From NCBI RefSeq assembly GCF_019947135.1, contig NZ_JAGSHT010000009.1:1-64000 (forward strand): a stretch of 64,000 nucleotides of DNA. The letters run 5' to 3'. Shown here in pieces: positions 1 through 9,275 of the stretch. Below the pieces are notes generated by a model. The model was not told where the DNA came from. It ran no database searches and saw nothing but the letters and a program-made list of their open reading frames with translations. Numbering within the stretch: the first letter of the stretch is position 1; each line of letters begins with the position of its first letter. The DNA comes from Occultella gossypii. GTDB taxonomy: Bacteria; Actinomycetota; Actinomycetes; Actinomycetales; Beutenbergiaceae. Position numbers and translations under genes: made by a program.

Positions 1-46
1 GTCCGACCGCGCCCGTATGTGGTTCGCACCTGGACGCCGCGGTGCC

Positions 47-77
47 GGCCCCGGGCCCCCCCACGGGCCCCGGGGCC
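47..77 (-). terminator. GC-rich hairpin after rhodanese gene
   Basis: A near-perfect inverted repeat (GGCCCCGGGCCC against GGGCCCCGGGGCC, one bulged G) lies 40 nt beyond the stop of the minus-strand rhodanese-like gene. It could be a terminator. There is no U-tract, so the call rests only on stem stability and position. The remaining bases 1-116 show nothing else recognisable. Confidence 0.35.
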
Positions 78-116
78 GCTGCGGTGCGCCGGTCGCCGGC
101 GCGCCACGCCGCCGGC

Positions 117-509
117 TCAGCCGGCGTTGATCACCGGGAGCCCGGCAGCTCGCCAGGCGGTGAAGCCACCGGTGACGTAGGTGGTCCGGGCGATCCCGAC
201 GGCGTCGAGCCCGGTCGCGAGTTCGGCCGCCAGGGTTCCGTCCTCGGTGAGCAGGATCGCGTCCGCGCCGCGGCCGCTGTGCACGAGCCACGTGGGCAGT
301 TCCCGCGGCTCGATCGTGACGGCGCCGAGGTCCGGGTGGATCGCGCCGGATCCGGCCCGGTCCTCCGCGGCGCGCAGGTCCACCACCACCGCACGCGAGT
401 GGAGTGCGTCCTGGTAGGCGGCGCGGGCGCTCAGGGCCTGCTCGAAGGTGGTGCGGGTGGGGGCGGCGTTGAGGACGATGTCCCAGGTGGTGCCGGTGGT
501 GATGGCCAT
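117..509 (-). CDS. Rhodanese-like domain protein without catalytic cysteine
   Basis: A single rhodanese fold of 130 residues. The first strand and CH2A-like region is seen as VVVDLRAAEDR (residues 41-51) and the C-terminal GGFTAW motif near residue 115. Active rhodaneses carry Cys at the start of the six-residue loop after the fourth strand; here that loop reads TEDGTL (about residues 88-93), and the protein contains no cysteine at all. Thiosulfate:cyanide sulfurtransferase activity is therefore unlikely, and a binding or regulatory role is more plausible. ATG start preceded by GGAG. It stands alone, 227 nt from the glycosyltransferase gene. Confidence 0.75.
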   Translation of the reverse strand: MAITTGTTWDIVLNAAPTRTTFEQALSARAAYQDALHSRAVVVDLRAAEDRAGSGAIHPDLGAVTIEPRELPTWLVHSGRGADAILLTEDGTLAAELATGLDAVGIARTTYVTGGFTAWRAAGLPVINAG

Positions 510-736
510 GTCATGGCTCCAGGGTGTGCAGGCTGGTCGGGTGTGTTGGGGTCGCGCTCAGGCGCAGCAACACATCAGACATGCCCGCATGACGCGGGTC
601 CGCACTCCGTTCACCATGGGTACAGCCAAACAGGCCGGGTGGTCCGTGACGACCACCCGGTCGCACGTCTCACATATCGAGATGACGGGTCGCCGATCCG
701 ACGTCATCCTCAGGCCGGAAGGCCGTCCTGCGCCGC

Positions 737-2011
737 TCAGCCCTCGGCGGGTGATGCGCCCTCGAGGTTCTCGAGCTCCCGGAGCAGCGCGTCGCCGGCG
801 GCGTCCTGCGCGACGGCCGCACCCATCGTCCGCGCTGCCCGTGCGAAGGCCGGGTCGGAGAGCACCCGGTTGATCGCACGGGCGATGGCCGGCGTCGACG
901 ACTCCCGCGAAATCGTGATCCCGGCGCCCCGGTCCGCGATCCGCACGGCGTTGTCCGCCTGGTCGCGGCCGTGCGGGAGCACCACGGTGGGCAGCCCGGC
1001 AGCCAGGGCCTTGATCACGGTCCCGTGGCCGCCGTGGGTCACGACGGCGGCCGCCACAGGGAGCACCTGCGCGTGCGGCGCGGCGGCCACCACGCGCACG
1101 TTCGGGGATGCGTGGATCGTCGACGGGTCGAGCGCCGGTCCGGTGGTCACCAGGCCGCGCACCGGGAGCGCCCCGAGGGCGTCGGCGATGCGTTGCAGGC
1201 ACCCGGTCTGATCCTGGAACGTCGAGGACATCGCGACCAGGACGAGGGGCTGGTCGCCGGGCGGCGGGGTCCAGTCGCCGCCGGCCCAGGGCGGGTCGTC
1301 GAGCACCGGTCCGACGTACCGGGCATTGGCCGGGAGGGTGGCCGGGAAGTCGAACGCCGGGCTGGTCATGACCAGCTCCCGGCGGGCGCGATGGACCTGG
1401 TCCCAGATCGTGGGTACCGGGGCGAGTCCATGGGCAGCACGCGCCGCGTTGACCCGGTCCAGGCCGTAGCGCCCGAGCAGTCGGGTGCTCATCGCGTTCA
1501 TGGCCCGATCGCGCAGCACTCCCTGGCGACCGGTGGCGGGCCGTAGGCCGAGCCCCATCGGTGGCATCCCGGGCGCCGGCATCGTGTAGATGTTCGGCAG
1601 CAACACGTCGAACGGCACCCCGTTCGCCTCGGCACCGATCATCGCACCGAGGGCGGTGAAGGAGGTGAGCACGAGGTCCGGCCGGTCCGTCTCGATGGCG
1701 GCCGCCACGTCACGGGCCTGGCCGGACGCGGGGCCGGCGATCATATGGTCGGCCATGCCCCGGGCGAGCGCGAGGGGGTCGGTGGTCTCCCAGTCCCGGT
1801 AGGCAGTGTGCGCAACGCTACGGTCGGGCCGGTTCGGCGCGTGCCGCCATGGCACGAACGCGGCCCCGGCGGCCGCCACGTCCGCGGCCATGGAGTCCTC
1901 ACCGAGCACCCGCACCCGATGACCGCGTTCGACCAGCCGCCGCGCGACTCCGAGTTCGGGCGGAACGGTGCCGCCCCCGTCGACCAGGGCGAAGAGGTAC
2001 GCGTGCGACAC
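737..2011 (-). CDS. GT1/MGT-like glycosyltransferase
   Basis: About 424 residues with the two-Rossmann layout of GT-B enzymes. The N-terminus reads SHAYLFALVDGGGTVPPELGVA, the usual acceptor-domain entry of UGT/macrolide glycosyltransferases. The C-terminal sugar-nucleotide signature is clear: APHAQVLP, then VTHGGHGTVIKALAAGLP and PHGRDQADNA (roughly residues 315-355). The GTG at 2011 is chosen because GGAG lies just upstream; an in-frame ATG 39 nt earlier lacks a site and the extension is not family-like. Sugar donor and acceptor are unknown (lipid, natural product or xenobiotic). Not linked to any biosynthetic cluster here. Confidence 0.8.
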   Translation of the reverse strand: MSHAYLFALVDGGGTVPPELGVARRLVERGHRVRVLGEDSMAADVAAAGAAFVPWRHAPNRPDRSVAHTAYRDWETTDPLALARGMADHMIAGPASGQARDVAAAIETDRPDLVLTSFTALGAMIGAEANGVPFDVLLPNIYTMPAPGMPPMGLGLRPATGRQGVLRDRAMNAMSTRLLGRYGLDRVNAARAAHGLAPVPTIWDQVHRARRELVMTSPAFDFPATLPANARYVGPVLDDPPWAGGDWTPPPGDQPLVLVAMSSTFQDQTGCLQRIADALGALPVRGLVTTGPALDPSTIHASPNVRVVAAAPHAQVLPVAAAVVTHGGHGTVIKALAAGLPTVVLPHGRDQADNAVRIADRGAGITISRESSTPAIARAINRVLSDPAFARAARTMGAAVAQDAAGDALLRELENLEGASPAEG

Positions 2012-2066
2012 GGGGGCTCCTGCTCGGTGCGGGTGTGACCTGACCCCCACGACCCTACCGACGACC

Positions 2067-2642
2067 TCAGTACTGGCTGGAGCCGCCCCTGGCGATCGTC
2101 ACGCCGTGCCCGGTGCTGATCGCCACGCACGTGACGCCGTCGGTCTCGCTCGTGCAGAGGAAGTCGCCGACGACGGTGCTGGCGCCGTACGCGAGGTCAG
2201 GCAGGTCGGCCGGTGCCTCGGTGGGCGCCTCTGCGCCGCAGATCGGGTCGGCGCTCTCGGCGGTGACCCGCCAGTAGTGTCCGGCGATCGCCGCGTCGCA
2301 GTCCTCGACGGCCGGAGGCGTGAAGGTGATGTCCCCGATCATGCAGGTGGCGCTGTCGTCGTCTATCTGGCACCAGATGTTGCGGCTCGGTGACGAGAAC
2401 GCGGCGACGTCCAGAGCATCCTCCGGCACGGTGACGGCGGGTGCCTGCGTGGTGGGTTCGGTGTCGCCCGTTGCCTCGGACTGAGCGTCCGTTGCCCCGG
2501 TCGTCGCGCCGTCCGTGCCACCGTCCGTTCCGGAGTCACCACGGGGGTGCGTGACCAGCATCACCACGAGGATCCCGATGAGGATGACGTCGATGACGAT
2601 GAGCGCGATCGCCCAGCCGCCGAGCGCACGTTGTTTCGCCAT
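2067..2642 (-). CDS. Membrane-anchored exported protein, DUF6636-like
   Basis: 191 residues. One transmembrane helix (about residues 9-31, rich in Ile, Val and Leu) is followed by a Gly/Thr/Asp/Ser-rich linker and a C-terminal domain with six cysteines spaced as probable disulfide pairs (NIWCQI, ATCMIG, EDCDA, PICGA, FLCTS, VTCVA). The ending VAISTGHGVTIARGG resembles DUF6636 domains of actinobacterial exported proteins. The ATG at 2642 follows GGAGGA at good spacing; the upstream in-frame ATG does not. Predicted topology is N-in with the cysteine-rich domain outside. Function unknown; family assignment moderate. Confidence 0.65.
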   Translation of the reverse strand: MAKQRALGGWAIALIVIDVILIGILVVMLVTHPRGDSGTDGGTDGATTGATDAQSEATGDTEPTTQAPAVTVPEDALDVAAFSSPSRNIWCQIDDDSATCMIGDITFTPPAVEDCDAAIAGHYWRVTAESADPICGAEAPTEAPADLPDLAYGASTVVGDFLCTSETDGVTCVAISTGHGVTIARGGSSQY

Positions 2643-2777
2643 CACTTCCTCCTCCGGAACCGCCACCGGTACCGCCTTCGCGGCCCTGGGAACTCCCATA
2701 CGGTACGCGGTCCGCGCAGGTGCTCGCGATCCCAGGCCCTCGGCGAGGGCCCAGGGACACCGGCGAAACCATCGGCG

Positions 2778-3428
2778 TCAGTCGAAGACCGGGCCCTGCT
2801 TGCGGGTGCGCTTGATCTCGTAGAACCCCGGGTAGGAGGCCACCGTGACCACACCGTCCCAGAGCCGGCCGGCCTCTTCGCCCTTGGGCGCGGGCGTGAT
2901 CACCGGGCCGAAGAACGCGGTGCCGTTGAAGGCGACGACCGGCGTGCCGACGTCCTCGCCCACCAGGGAGATCCCCTCGGCGTGGGAGGCCCGCAGCGAC
3001 TCGTCGTAGGCGTCGGAGTCCTCGAACCGGATCAGGTCCGCGGGCAGGCCCACCTCGGCCAGCGCCTCGACGAGCACGTTGTGCCGGTCCTCGCCACGCC
3101 CGCCCGGGTGGAACCGGGTCCCGATCGCGTCGTAGAGCGGCTTGACGACCTCCTCGCCGTGCAGCTCACGCGCAGCATTGATCACGCGGACCGGTCCCCA
3201 CGACTTGTCGAGCATCTCCCGGTAGCCGGGGTCCAGGTCGCGGTCCTCGTTGAGCACGGACAAGCTCATGATGTGCCAGCGCACACTGATGTCGCGGACC
3301 TTCTGCACCTCGCCGATCCAGCGTGAGGTCATCCAGGCCCACGGACAGGCCGGGTCGAACCAGAAGTCGGCGACGTCCTTGCTGGTCTCACGGGCTACGT
3401 CGGTGGCGGTCTCGGTTGCGGTGCTCAC
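2778..3428 (-). CDS. DsbA-like, mycothiol-dependent nitroreductase family (Rv2466c-like)
   Basis: A thioredoxin-fold protein of 216 residues that matches Rv2466c over its whole length as I recall that sequence: [16 protein letters not shown] near residues 22-37, a helical insert, [18 protein letters not shown], and the FFGPV and [12 protein letters not shown] blocks at the end. Rv2466c uses mycothiol to reduce substrates, including nitro-prodrugs. The active-site CxxC is CPWA here, so only the nucleophilic Cys remains. That suits a monothiol, mycothiol-linked mechanism rather than dithiol exchange. GTG start with GAAGGAG. It is divergent from pepN, an arrangement also found in M. tuberculosis (Rv2466c/Rv2467). 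Confidence 0.85.
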   Translation of the reverse strand: MSTATETATDVARETSKDVADFWFDPACPWAWMTSRWIGEVQKVRDISVRWHIMSLSVLNEDRDLDPGYREMLDKSWGPVRVINAARELHGEEVVKPLYDAIGTRFHPGGRGEDRHNVLVEALAEVGLPADLIRFEDSDAYDESLRASHAEGISLVGEDVGTPVVAFNGTAFFGPVITPAPKGEEAGRLWDGVVTVASYPGFYEIKRTRKQGPVFD

Positions 3429-3682
3429 GGTGCTCCTTCGGACGGGTTCGGCGGGGGCGAGTTCTCAACGTTGGCGGCAACACCGGCCCCCGCCGTGGCA
3501 TTCCGGGGTGGGGTCGCATCTCGCTGGGTGGTCGTCGGCACGGCCGGCCGATCCGCCCGGGGTCCGGGGCCCGCATTTATCGGTTTCCGGCCGAGCAGGC
3601 GGAGGTGGCAGGATCGCACCACGGCCCACCGGCCCACCATCACCGTCGATACCACCAGCTCGTCGATCAAGGAGTCACGTCC

Positions 3683-6253
3683 GTGCCCGGAGAGAACCTC
3701 ACCCGCGTCGAGGCCCAGGAGCGCGCTGCGCTGCTGAGCGTGTCCAGCTACGAGGTCGAGATCGACCTCACCCGCGGTGCGGAGGTGTTCGGCTCCACGA
3801 CCACGGTCCGCTTCACCGCCACCGCGGGTGCGTCCACCTTCATCGACCTCATCGCGCCGGTGGTGCACGACGTCGTGCTCAACGGGGTCGCGCTGGACCC
3901 GGCGGAGGTGTTCGCCGACTCCCGGATCTCCCTGACCGGGCTGGCCGACGAGAATGAGCTGCGCGTGGTCGCCGACGGCGCCTACATGAACACCGGTGAG
4001 GGCCTGCACCGGTTCGTCGACCCCGTCGACGACGAGGTCTACCTGTACTCGCAGTTCGAGGTCGCCGACACCCGGCGCGTGTTCGCCGTGTTCGAGCAGC
4101 CCGACCTGAAGGCGACCTTCCAGTTCACGGTGACTGCGCCGTCGGGCTGGCAGGTGGTCTCCAACTCCCCGACCCCCGCACCCACGGGTGGCGGCGAGAG
4201 CGCCACGTGGACGTTCGCCCCGACCGGGGTGCTGCCGTGCTACGTCACCGCGCTGGTGGCGGGCCCCTACCACCGGGTCGACGGCGAACTCACGTCGAGC
4301 GACGGCCGCACCATCGCGCTCGGCGTCCTCTGCCGCGCCTCGCTGGCGGAGCACCTGGACGCCGAGAACATCATGGACATCACCCGGGCCGGGTTCACGT
4401 TCTACGAGAACGCGTTCGAGGTCCCGTACCCGTTCGAGAAGTACGACCAGCTGTTCGTGCCCGAGTTCAACGCCGGCGCGATGGAGAACGCCGGCGCGGT
4501 CACATTCGTCGAGACCTACGTGTTCCGCTCCAAGGTGCCCGAGGCGACCGTCGAGCGTCGCGCGGTGACGATCCTGCATGAGCTCGCGCACATGTGGTTC
4601 GGCGACCTGGTGACCATGCGCTGGTGGAACGACCTGTGGCTGAACGAGTCGTTCGCCGAGTACGCCTCGACCCTCGCCACGGCCGAGGCGACCCGATGGA
4701 CGCAGGCATGGACGACGTTCTCCTCGCTGGAGAAGTCCTGGGCGTACCGACAGGACCAGCTGCCGTCCACGCACCCGATCGTCGCGGAGATCAACGACCT
4801 CGAGGACGTTGAGGTGAACTTCGACGGCATCACCTACGCCAAGGGTGCCTCGGTGCTGAAGCAGCTCGTGGCGTGGGTCGGTCAGGACGACTTCCTGGCC
4901 GGCGTACGGGAGTACTTTCGCAAGCACGCCCGGTCCAACACCGAGCTGAAGGACCTGCTCACCGAGCTCGAGGCCACCAGCGGCCGGGACCTGACCGCAT
5001 GGTCGAAACTGTGGCTCGAGGAGGCCGGCGTGACGCTGCTGCGCCCCGAGCTCGAGGTGGACTCCCAGGGCCGGATCACCTCGTTCGTGATCACCCAGGA
5101 GGCACCGGAGACGAACCCGGTGCTGCGGCCGCACCGCATCGCCGTCGGCGGCTACGACGTCGACGCCGACGGAGCCCTGGTGCGCACCCACCGGGTGGAA
5201 CTCGACATCGACGGCGCGGCGACACCGGTACCGGGTTTCGTGGGCATCGACCGCCCGCAGCTGATCCTGGTCAACGACGACGACCTCGCCTACGCCAAGG
5301 TGCGCCTCGACGAGACCTCCCTGGCCACCGCCGTCGAGCACCTGCGCGACTTCACCGACTCGCTGCCGCGCAGCCTGGTGCTGGCGGCCGCCTGGGACAT
5401 GACGCGTGACGGCGAGTGGCCGGCGAGCCGGTTCATCGACCTGGTCACGGCGAACATCGGCGCCGAGACGGACTCGACCGTGGTGCTGGTGCTGCTTCGC
5501 CAGCTCGCCACGAGCGTCGAGTACTACACCGACCCGGCGGCCCGGGAGCACGTCGCCGCAGGCGTCGCGGACGCGCTCTGGGAGCTCGCGGGGGCGGCTG
5601 AGGCAGGGTCGGACTCGCAACTTCAGTTCGTCAAGGCATTCGCGGCACGGGCCACCACCGACGCCCAGGTCGACACCCTGCGTGGTCTGCTCGCCGGTGA
5701 CGTCTCCCTGGACGGGCTCGCCATCGATACCGACCTGCGCTGGAGCCTCCTCAACGGGCTGACCGCCGGCGGCGGCGCGAGCGAGGCCGAGATCGCGGCC
5801 GAGCTCGCACGGGACTCGACGGCGGCCGGCCAGCGGGCCGCGGCGGCGGCCCGGGCGGCGATCCCGACGGCGCGGGCCAAGGAGGCCGCGTGGGCTGCAG
5901 TCGTCGACGGCGACGAGCTGCCGAACGCCGTGCAGGCTGCGGTCATCGAGGGCTTCGGTCGCGCCCGCGACCGAGCCCTGCTGGCTCCGTTCTCAGGCCG
6001 CTACTTCGACGCCCTCGAGAAGGTCTGGGCCGAGCGCACGAACGAGATCGCGCAGAACATCGTGGTCGGCCTGTACCCGGCGCAGCTCGCGGACATCGAC
6101 ACCTCCACCGGTGTCGACGTGCTCGCCCGCACCGACGAGTTCCTGGACCGGCTCGGTGAGCGCACGCCCTCGTTGCGCCGCCTCGTGGTGGAGTCCCGGG
6201 ACACGGTGCGCCGCGCGCTGGCGGCCCAGGCGGTCGACCGCGCCGCTCGCTGA
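3683..6253 (+). CDS. pepN: Aminopeptidase N (M1 metallopeptidase)
   Basis: 856 residues, the usual size for actinobacterial PepN. It removes N-terminal residues from peptides in the cytosol using one zinc ion. Key motifs: the exopeptidase signature GAMENAG, then HELAHMWFGDLVTMRWWNDLWLNESFAEY, giving HExxH with the second Glu 18 residues on (zinc ligands His, His, Glu) around residues 295-325. The C-terminal ERAP1-like helical domain follows. Start is the GTG at 3683, preceded by AAGGAG; the frame stays open upstream but that extension is not protein-like. Divergent from the Rv2466c-like gene across 254 nt that must hold both promoters. Confidence 0.95.
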   Translation: MPGENLTRVEAQERAALLSVSSYEVEIDLTRGAEVFGSTTTVRFTATAGASTFIDLIAPVVHDVVLNGVALDPAEVFADSRISLTGLADENELRVVADGAYMNTGEGLHRFVDPVDDEVYLYSQFEVADTRRVFAVFEQPDLKATFQFTVTAPSGWQVVSNSPTPAPTGGGESATWTFAPTGVLPCYVTALVAGPYHRVDGELTSSDGRTIALGVLCRASLAEHLDAENIMDITRAGFTFYENAFEVPYPFEKYDQLFVPEFNAGAMENAGAVTFVETYVFRSKVPEATVERRAVTILHELAHMWFGDLVTMRWWNDLWLNESFAEYASTLATAEATRWTQAWTTFSSLEKSWAYRQDQLPSTHPIVAEINDLEDVEVNFDGITYAKGASVLKQLVAWVGQDDFLAGVREYFRKHARSNTELKDLLTELEATSGRDLTAWSKLWLEEAGVTLLRPELEVDSQGRITSFVITQEAPETNPVLRPHRIAVGGYDVDADGALVRTHRVELDIDGAATPVPGFVGIDRPQLILVNDDDLAYAKVRLDETSLATAVEHLRDFTDSLPRSLVLAAAWDMTRDGEWPASRFIDLVTANIGAETDSTVVLVLLRQLATSVEYYTDPAAREHVAAGVADALWELAGAAEAGSDSQLQFVKAFAARATTDAQVDTLRGLLAGDVSLDGLAIDTDLRWSLLNGLTAGGGASEAEIAAELARDSTAAGQRAAAAARAAIPTARAKEAAWAAVVDGDELPNAVQAAVIEGFGRARDRALLAPFSGRYFDALEKVWAERTNEIAQNIVVGLYPAQLADIDTSTGVDVLARTDEFLDRLGERTPSLRRLVVESRDTVRRALAAQAVDRAAR

Positions 6254-6289
6254 GGCGAGTCGCCTGGTGCGCGGACGAACTGTGCGGCC

Positions 6290-6295
6290 TAGGGT
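6290..6295 (+). promoter_or_regulatory. -10 box TAGGGT, probable leaderless start
   Basis: TAGGGT fits the TANNNT actinobacterial -10 consensus and ends 7 nt before the ATG at 6303. There is no ribosome binding site between them, so the transcript is expected to begin at or next to the start codon. Confidence 0.5.
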
Positions 6296-6302
6296 GCGCG
6301 GG

Positions 6303-7226
6303 ATGGATCTCTCTCATCTCGGCGCGCCGATCGGGCCGATGACCCGCGTCCATGGCGGGTTCGCCAACCGGATGTATCGGCTCGACACTGACCAGGGCTC
6401 CTTCGCGGTGAAGGAGCTCAACCTCGACGACCGCCGCAGGACCTACCGCGTCGGCGACGTGTTCAGGTTCGAACAGGCTGCCTTCGCCGCCGGCATCCCC
6501 ATGCCAGAGCCGATCTCGGCCAGCGACCACCTGCTCATCCACCGGTGGGTCGATGGCCAGAAGGTGCCCGAGGCACCGGTGCCGGCGGCGTTCGCGTTGG
6601 AGATCGGTGAGATCCTCGCGCGCATCCACGCGCTCGACGTCGAGTGGACCGAGGAGTCGACCGAGGACCCGACGCCACGGGACTGGCCGGAACTCGCCGC
6701 GCGGGCGGCGGCGACCGGCCAACCGTGGGCCGACGAACTCGCCTCCCACGTCGAGGCGTTCCTCGCCATCGCCCACTTCGTCGACACCTGCGAGCGGCCG
6801 GGCCCGGTCGTGCTGACCCACAAGGACATCCAACCCTGGAACCTGCTTGCTCGCGACGATCGGCCGGTGGTGCTCGACTGGGAGCTCTCGGGAATGCTCG
6901 ACCTCGCCGGCGAGCTCGGCTCGACCGCGCTGGGCCTCGCGAAAGGGCCTGGCTTCGACACCATCGAGCCCACCAGCTTCCGCTCGGTCCTCGATGGCTA
7001 CGTCGCAGGGGGCGGCGCGCTGCCGCCCTCGGGTCCGAGCTGGTTCGTGTTCACGATCGCCGGCTGGTTGGGACACACGAGGTGGCACATCCTCCGCTGC
7101 CTCGCCGAGGTCGAGCCGAGCACCGGTCCTGACCTCGCGCTGTCGCACGAGGTCGTCCGCGACGGCGTGCAGGGCCTGCCCGACGTGTTCCGCCGACTTC
7201 CAGAGTTCGAGGCGCTGCTCTCGTGA
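6303..7226 (+). CDS. APH/ChoK-family small-molecule kinase
   Basis: 307 residues of the aminoglycoside-phosphotransferase (APH) fold. The catalytic loop THKDIQPWNLL (HxDxxxxN, near residue 170) carries the catalytic Asp and Mg-binding Asn, and VVLDWE supplies the metal Asp equivalent to DFG. Such proteins phosphorylate hydroxyls on aminoglycosides, macrolides, homoserine, choline or sugars; the substrate cannot be told from the sequence. It lies 49 nt after pepN and has its own candidate leaderless promoter. No resistance genes are nearby, so a housekeeping or detoxification kinase is at least as likely as antibiotic resistance. Confidence 0.8.
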   Translation: MDLSHLGAPIGPMTRVHGGFANRMYRLDTDQGSFAVKELNLDDRRRTYRVGDVFRFEQAAFAAGIPMPEPISASDHLLIHRWVDGQKVPEAPVPAAFALEIGEILARIHALDVEWTEESTEDPTPRDWPELAARAAATGQPWADELASHVEAFLAIAHFVDTCERPGPVVLTHKDIQPWNLLARDDRPVVLDWELSGMLDLAGELGSTALGLAKGPGFDTIEPTSFRSVLDGYVAGGGALPPSGPSWFVFTIAGWLGHTRWHILRCLAEVEPSTGPDLALSHEVVRDGVQGLPDVFRRLPEFEALLS

Positions 7227-7320
7227 GCGTGACCCGCGAGTGCGTAACTGCGTGCGCGGATCTGTCGCATGCTTGGGTGGCGCGAAAGCCACCCGTCCGC
7301 GAGGAGAAGGAACCGTCATC

Positions 7321-8163
7321 GTGACTCGCCACCGCCCGTTCGCTCAGGTCAACGTCTTCTCGGCCGACCCCTATCTGGGCAACCCCCTGGCCGTGATCCA
7401 CGACGCTGACGACCTCGACACCGAGCAGATGCAGCGCATCGCCCGGTGGACCAACCTGTCCGAGACGGTGTTCCTGCTCACGCCCACGACCGCGGAAGCC
7501 GACTACCGGGTGCGGATCTTCACCCCCGGCGGAGAACTGCCCTTCGCCGGCCACCCGACGCTGGGCTCGGCGCACGCCTGGCTCGAACACGGCGGAACAC
7601 CCCACGACGCGCACGTCGTGGTCCAGGAGTGCGGCGTCGGCCTCATCGACGTGCGCCGCGACGCCGACCTGCTCTCCTTCGCCGCCCCACCGACCTTGCG
7701 CAGCGGCAACCTTGACGAGCACGACCTGGACCGGATCGTGGCCGCGTTCGGCATCGACCGCACCCAGGTCCTCGCTCACCAGTGGATCGACAATGGACCC
7801 GGCTGGGCCGTGATCCGTCTGGCCACGGCCCAGGAGGTGCTCGACCTCAACCCCGACCTGACCCTGATCCCGGACGCGATGATCGGCGCGCTCGGGCCGT
7901 ACCCGCCTGGTTCGGAACACGCCTACGAGCTGCGCAGCTTCGCACCCGGTGTCGGCGTGGCCGAGGACCCGGTGTGTGGGTCGATGAACGCGTCCGTCGG
8001 CCAGTGGCTCGTCCGCACCGGCGAGACCGTCGACGGCTACCGCGTCTCCCAGGGTCGCAGGCTCGACCGCGCCGGAGACATCACCGTCACCGTCGACGCC
8101 GACCGGGCCGTCTGGGTCGGCGGCCAGACACAAACGCTGTTCCGCGGTACCGCGCTGGCCTGA
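7321..8163 (+). CDS. PhzF-family isomerase/epimerase
   Basis: 280 residues with the two-half diaminopimelate-epimerase-like fold of PhzF proteins. The start reads FAQVNVFSADPYLGNPLAVI. The family signature with the catalytic Glu is in NLSETVFL (about residue 46), then LPFAGHPTLGSAHAW, and near the end VAEDPVCGSMNASVGQWL. PhzF itself isomerises a phenazine precursor, but most relatives, as probably here, have unknown substrates and no phenazine genes nearby. Start GTG at 7321 after GAGGAGAAGGA. It follows the APH-like gene by 94 nt on the same strand. Confidence 0.85.
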   Translation: MTRHRPFAQVNVFSADPYLGNPLAVIHDADDLDTEQMQRIARWTNLSETVFLLTPTTAEADYRVRIFTPGGELPFAGHPTLGSAHAWLEHGGTPHDAHVVVQECGVGLIDVRRDADLLSFAAPPTLRSGNLDEHDLDRIVAAFGIDRTQVLAHQWIDNGPGWAVIRLATAQEVLDLNPDLTLIPDAMIGALGPYPPGSEHAYELRSFAPGVGVAEDPVCGSMNASVGQWLVRTGETVDGYRVSQGRRLDRAGDITVTVDADRAVWVGGQTQTLFRGTALA

Positions 8164-8198
8164 CGGTCCGGACGTCACCGGAGCGCGTGGTGCCGACC

Positions 8199-9269
8199 TC
8201 AGACCGGTGCCCGCAGTTCCTCATCCCCGAGATGGCGCCGGAAGAAGTCGACCATGACCGGCGCGTACTGGTGGAACGGCGGGCACGTGAGTCCGCTGCG
8301 GGCCAGGTGCCGGCCGGCCTCGGTGGTGTCGTAGCGCACCGGGTGGTGGAGGAAGACGAGGGACTCGAACGGGGTCCCACCGACGTAGCGGCGCACGGGT
8401 GTGAGCGAGAGCAGCGGGCGCAGGAGCGAGTCGGTGACGGCAGGCCCCCGAGGGTCCTTGCCGGTCAGTGCGCGGGAGAGGACGCGCACGAACTCCGCCG
8501 TGGTCAACGGGTCCGGATCGGCGAGCTGCAGGGTGGCACCGACGGTCTCCGGGTCGCGCGAGCACGCCGCGATCGCATCGACGACGAAGTCGACCGGCAC
8601 GGCGTTGAAGGTGGCCTCCTCGCTGCCCATGGTCCCGACGGTCAGGCCGAACTGGTTCATCCGGTGGATGAACCACAGGATGAAGTACGGGCCGTCGAAC
8701 CGCTGGGTCCGGCCGGTGCGTGAGTCACCGACAACGATGCCGGGCCGGTAGATCGTGGTGGGGACCTGCGGCATCGAGTCCCGGACGAGGACCTCTGCTG
8801 CGAACTTCGTGGCCTCGTAGTGGTTCTTGAAGCCTTGGCCCTCGTCGAGCTCGGACTCGAGGACCACACCGGTCCGCTCGCCCCCGACGTAGCAGGTGGA
8901 GACGTAGTGGAGGCGCTCCAGCCGGGCGCAGCCACGGCAGAAGTCGAGGACGTGCCGGGTGCCCTCGACATTGACCCGGGTGGCGATCGCCTCGGCGACG
9001 GCGAGGTCGTAGACCGCGGCCAGGTGGTAGACCCGCGCCACGGTGTCGGCCAGGTCGACGTAGAGGGCTTCGTCGAGTCCGAGTCGGGGCTCGGTGATGT
9101 CGCCCTCGATCACCCGGACCCGGTCGCCGAACTCGCGTGCCACCGCCCGGGCGCGGTCGACCATCCGCGGCTCGACCAGGGCGTCGACCACGACGTCGTC
9201 GTCGACGAGCAGGGCCCGGACGAGCCGCGTCCCGATGAAGCCCGGGAACCCCGTGAGCAGGCACCGCAC
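8199..9269 (-). CDS. Extended SDR, NAD_binding_4-type reductase/epimerase
   Basis: 356 residues. The N-terminal TGFPGFIGTRL is the dinucleotide-binding motif (TGxxGxxG), VYHLAAVYDLAV is the conserved HLAA stretch, and HYEATKFAAE holds the catalytic YxxxK near residue 152. YRPGIVVGDSRTG is typical of the thioester-reductase/fatty-acyl-CoA-reductase (male-sterility) branch, so the substrate may be an acyl thioester or lipid-linked group. It is the last gene of a minus-strand run, 6 nt after the EIIA gene. That spacing implies co-transcription, although the functions do not obviously connect. Confidence 0.75.
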   Translation of the reverse strand: MRCLLTGFPGFIGTRLVRALLVDDDVVVDALVEPRMVDRARAVAREFGDRVRVIEGDITEPRLGLDEALYVDLADTVARVYHLAAVYDLAVAEAIATRVNVEGTRHVLDFCRGCARLERLHYVSTCYVGGERTGVVLESELDEGQGFKNHYEATKFAAEVLVRDSMPQVPTTIYRPGIVVGDSRTGRTQRFDGPYFILWFIHRMNQFGLTVGTMGSEEATFNAVPVDFVVDAIAACSRDPETVGATLQLADPDPLTTAEFVRVLSRALTGKDPRGPAVTDSLLRPLLSLTPVRRYVGGTPFESLVFLHHPVRYDTTEAGRHLARSGLTCPPFHQYAPVMVDFFRRHLGDEELRAPV

Positions 9270-9275
9270 GGCGGG

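Noticed and set aside
3425-5620. 731-codon open frame antisense to pepN
   Set aside because: Composition is Arg/Val/Gly/His-rich with no motifs; it mirrors codon bias of pepN, which has clear M1 signatures. The same applies to long antisense frames over ptsI (13206-15635), the GHL6-like gene (16700-18661) and other genes.
6303-7226. Aminoglycoside resistance gene
   Set aside because: It has the APH fold only; no specificity residues or resistance context are visible, so a generic small-molecule kinase is the safer call.
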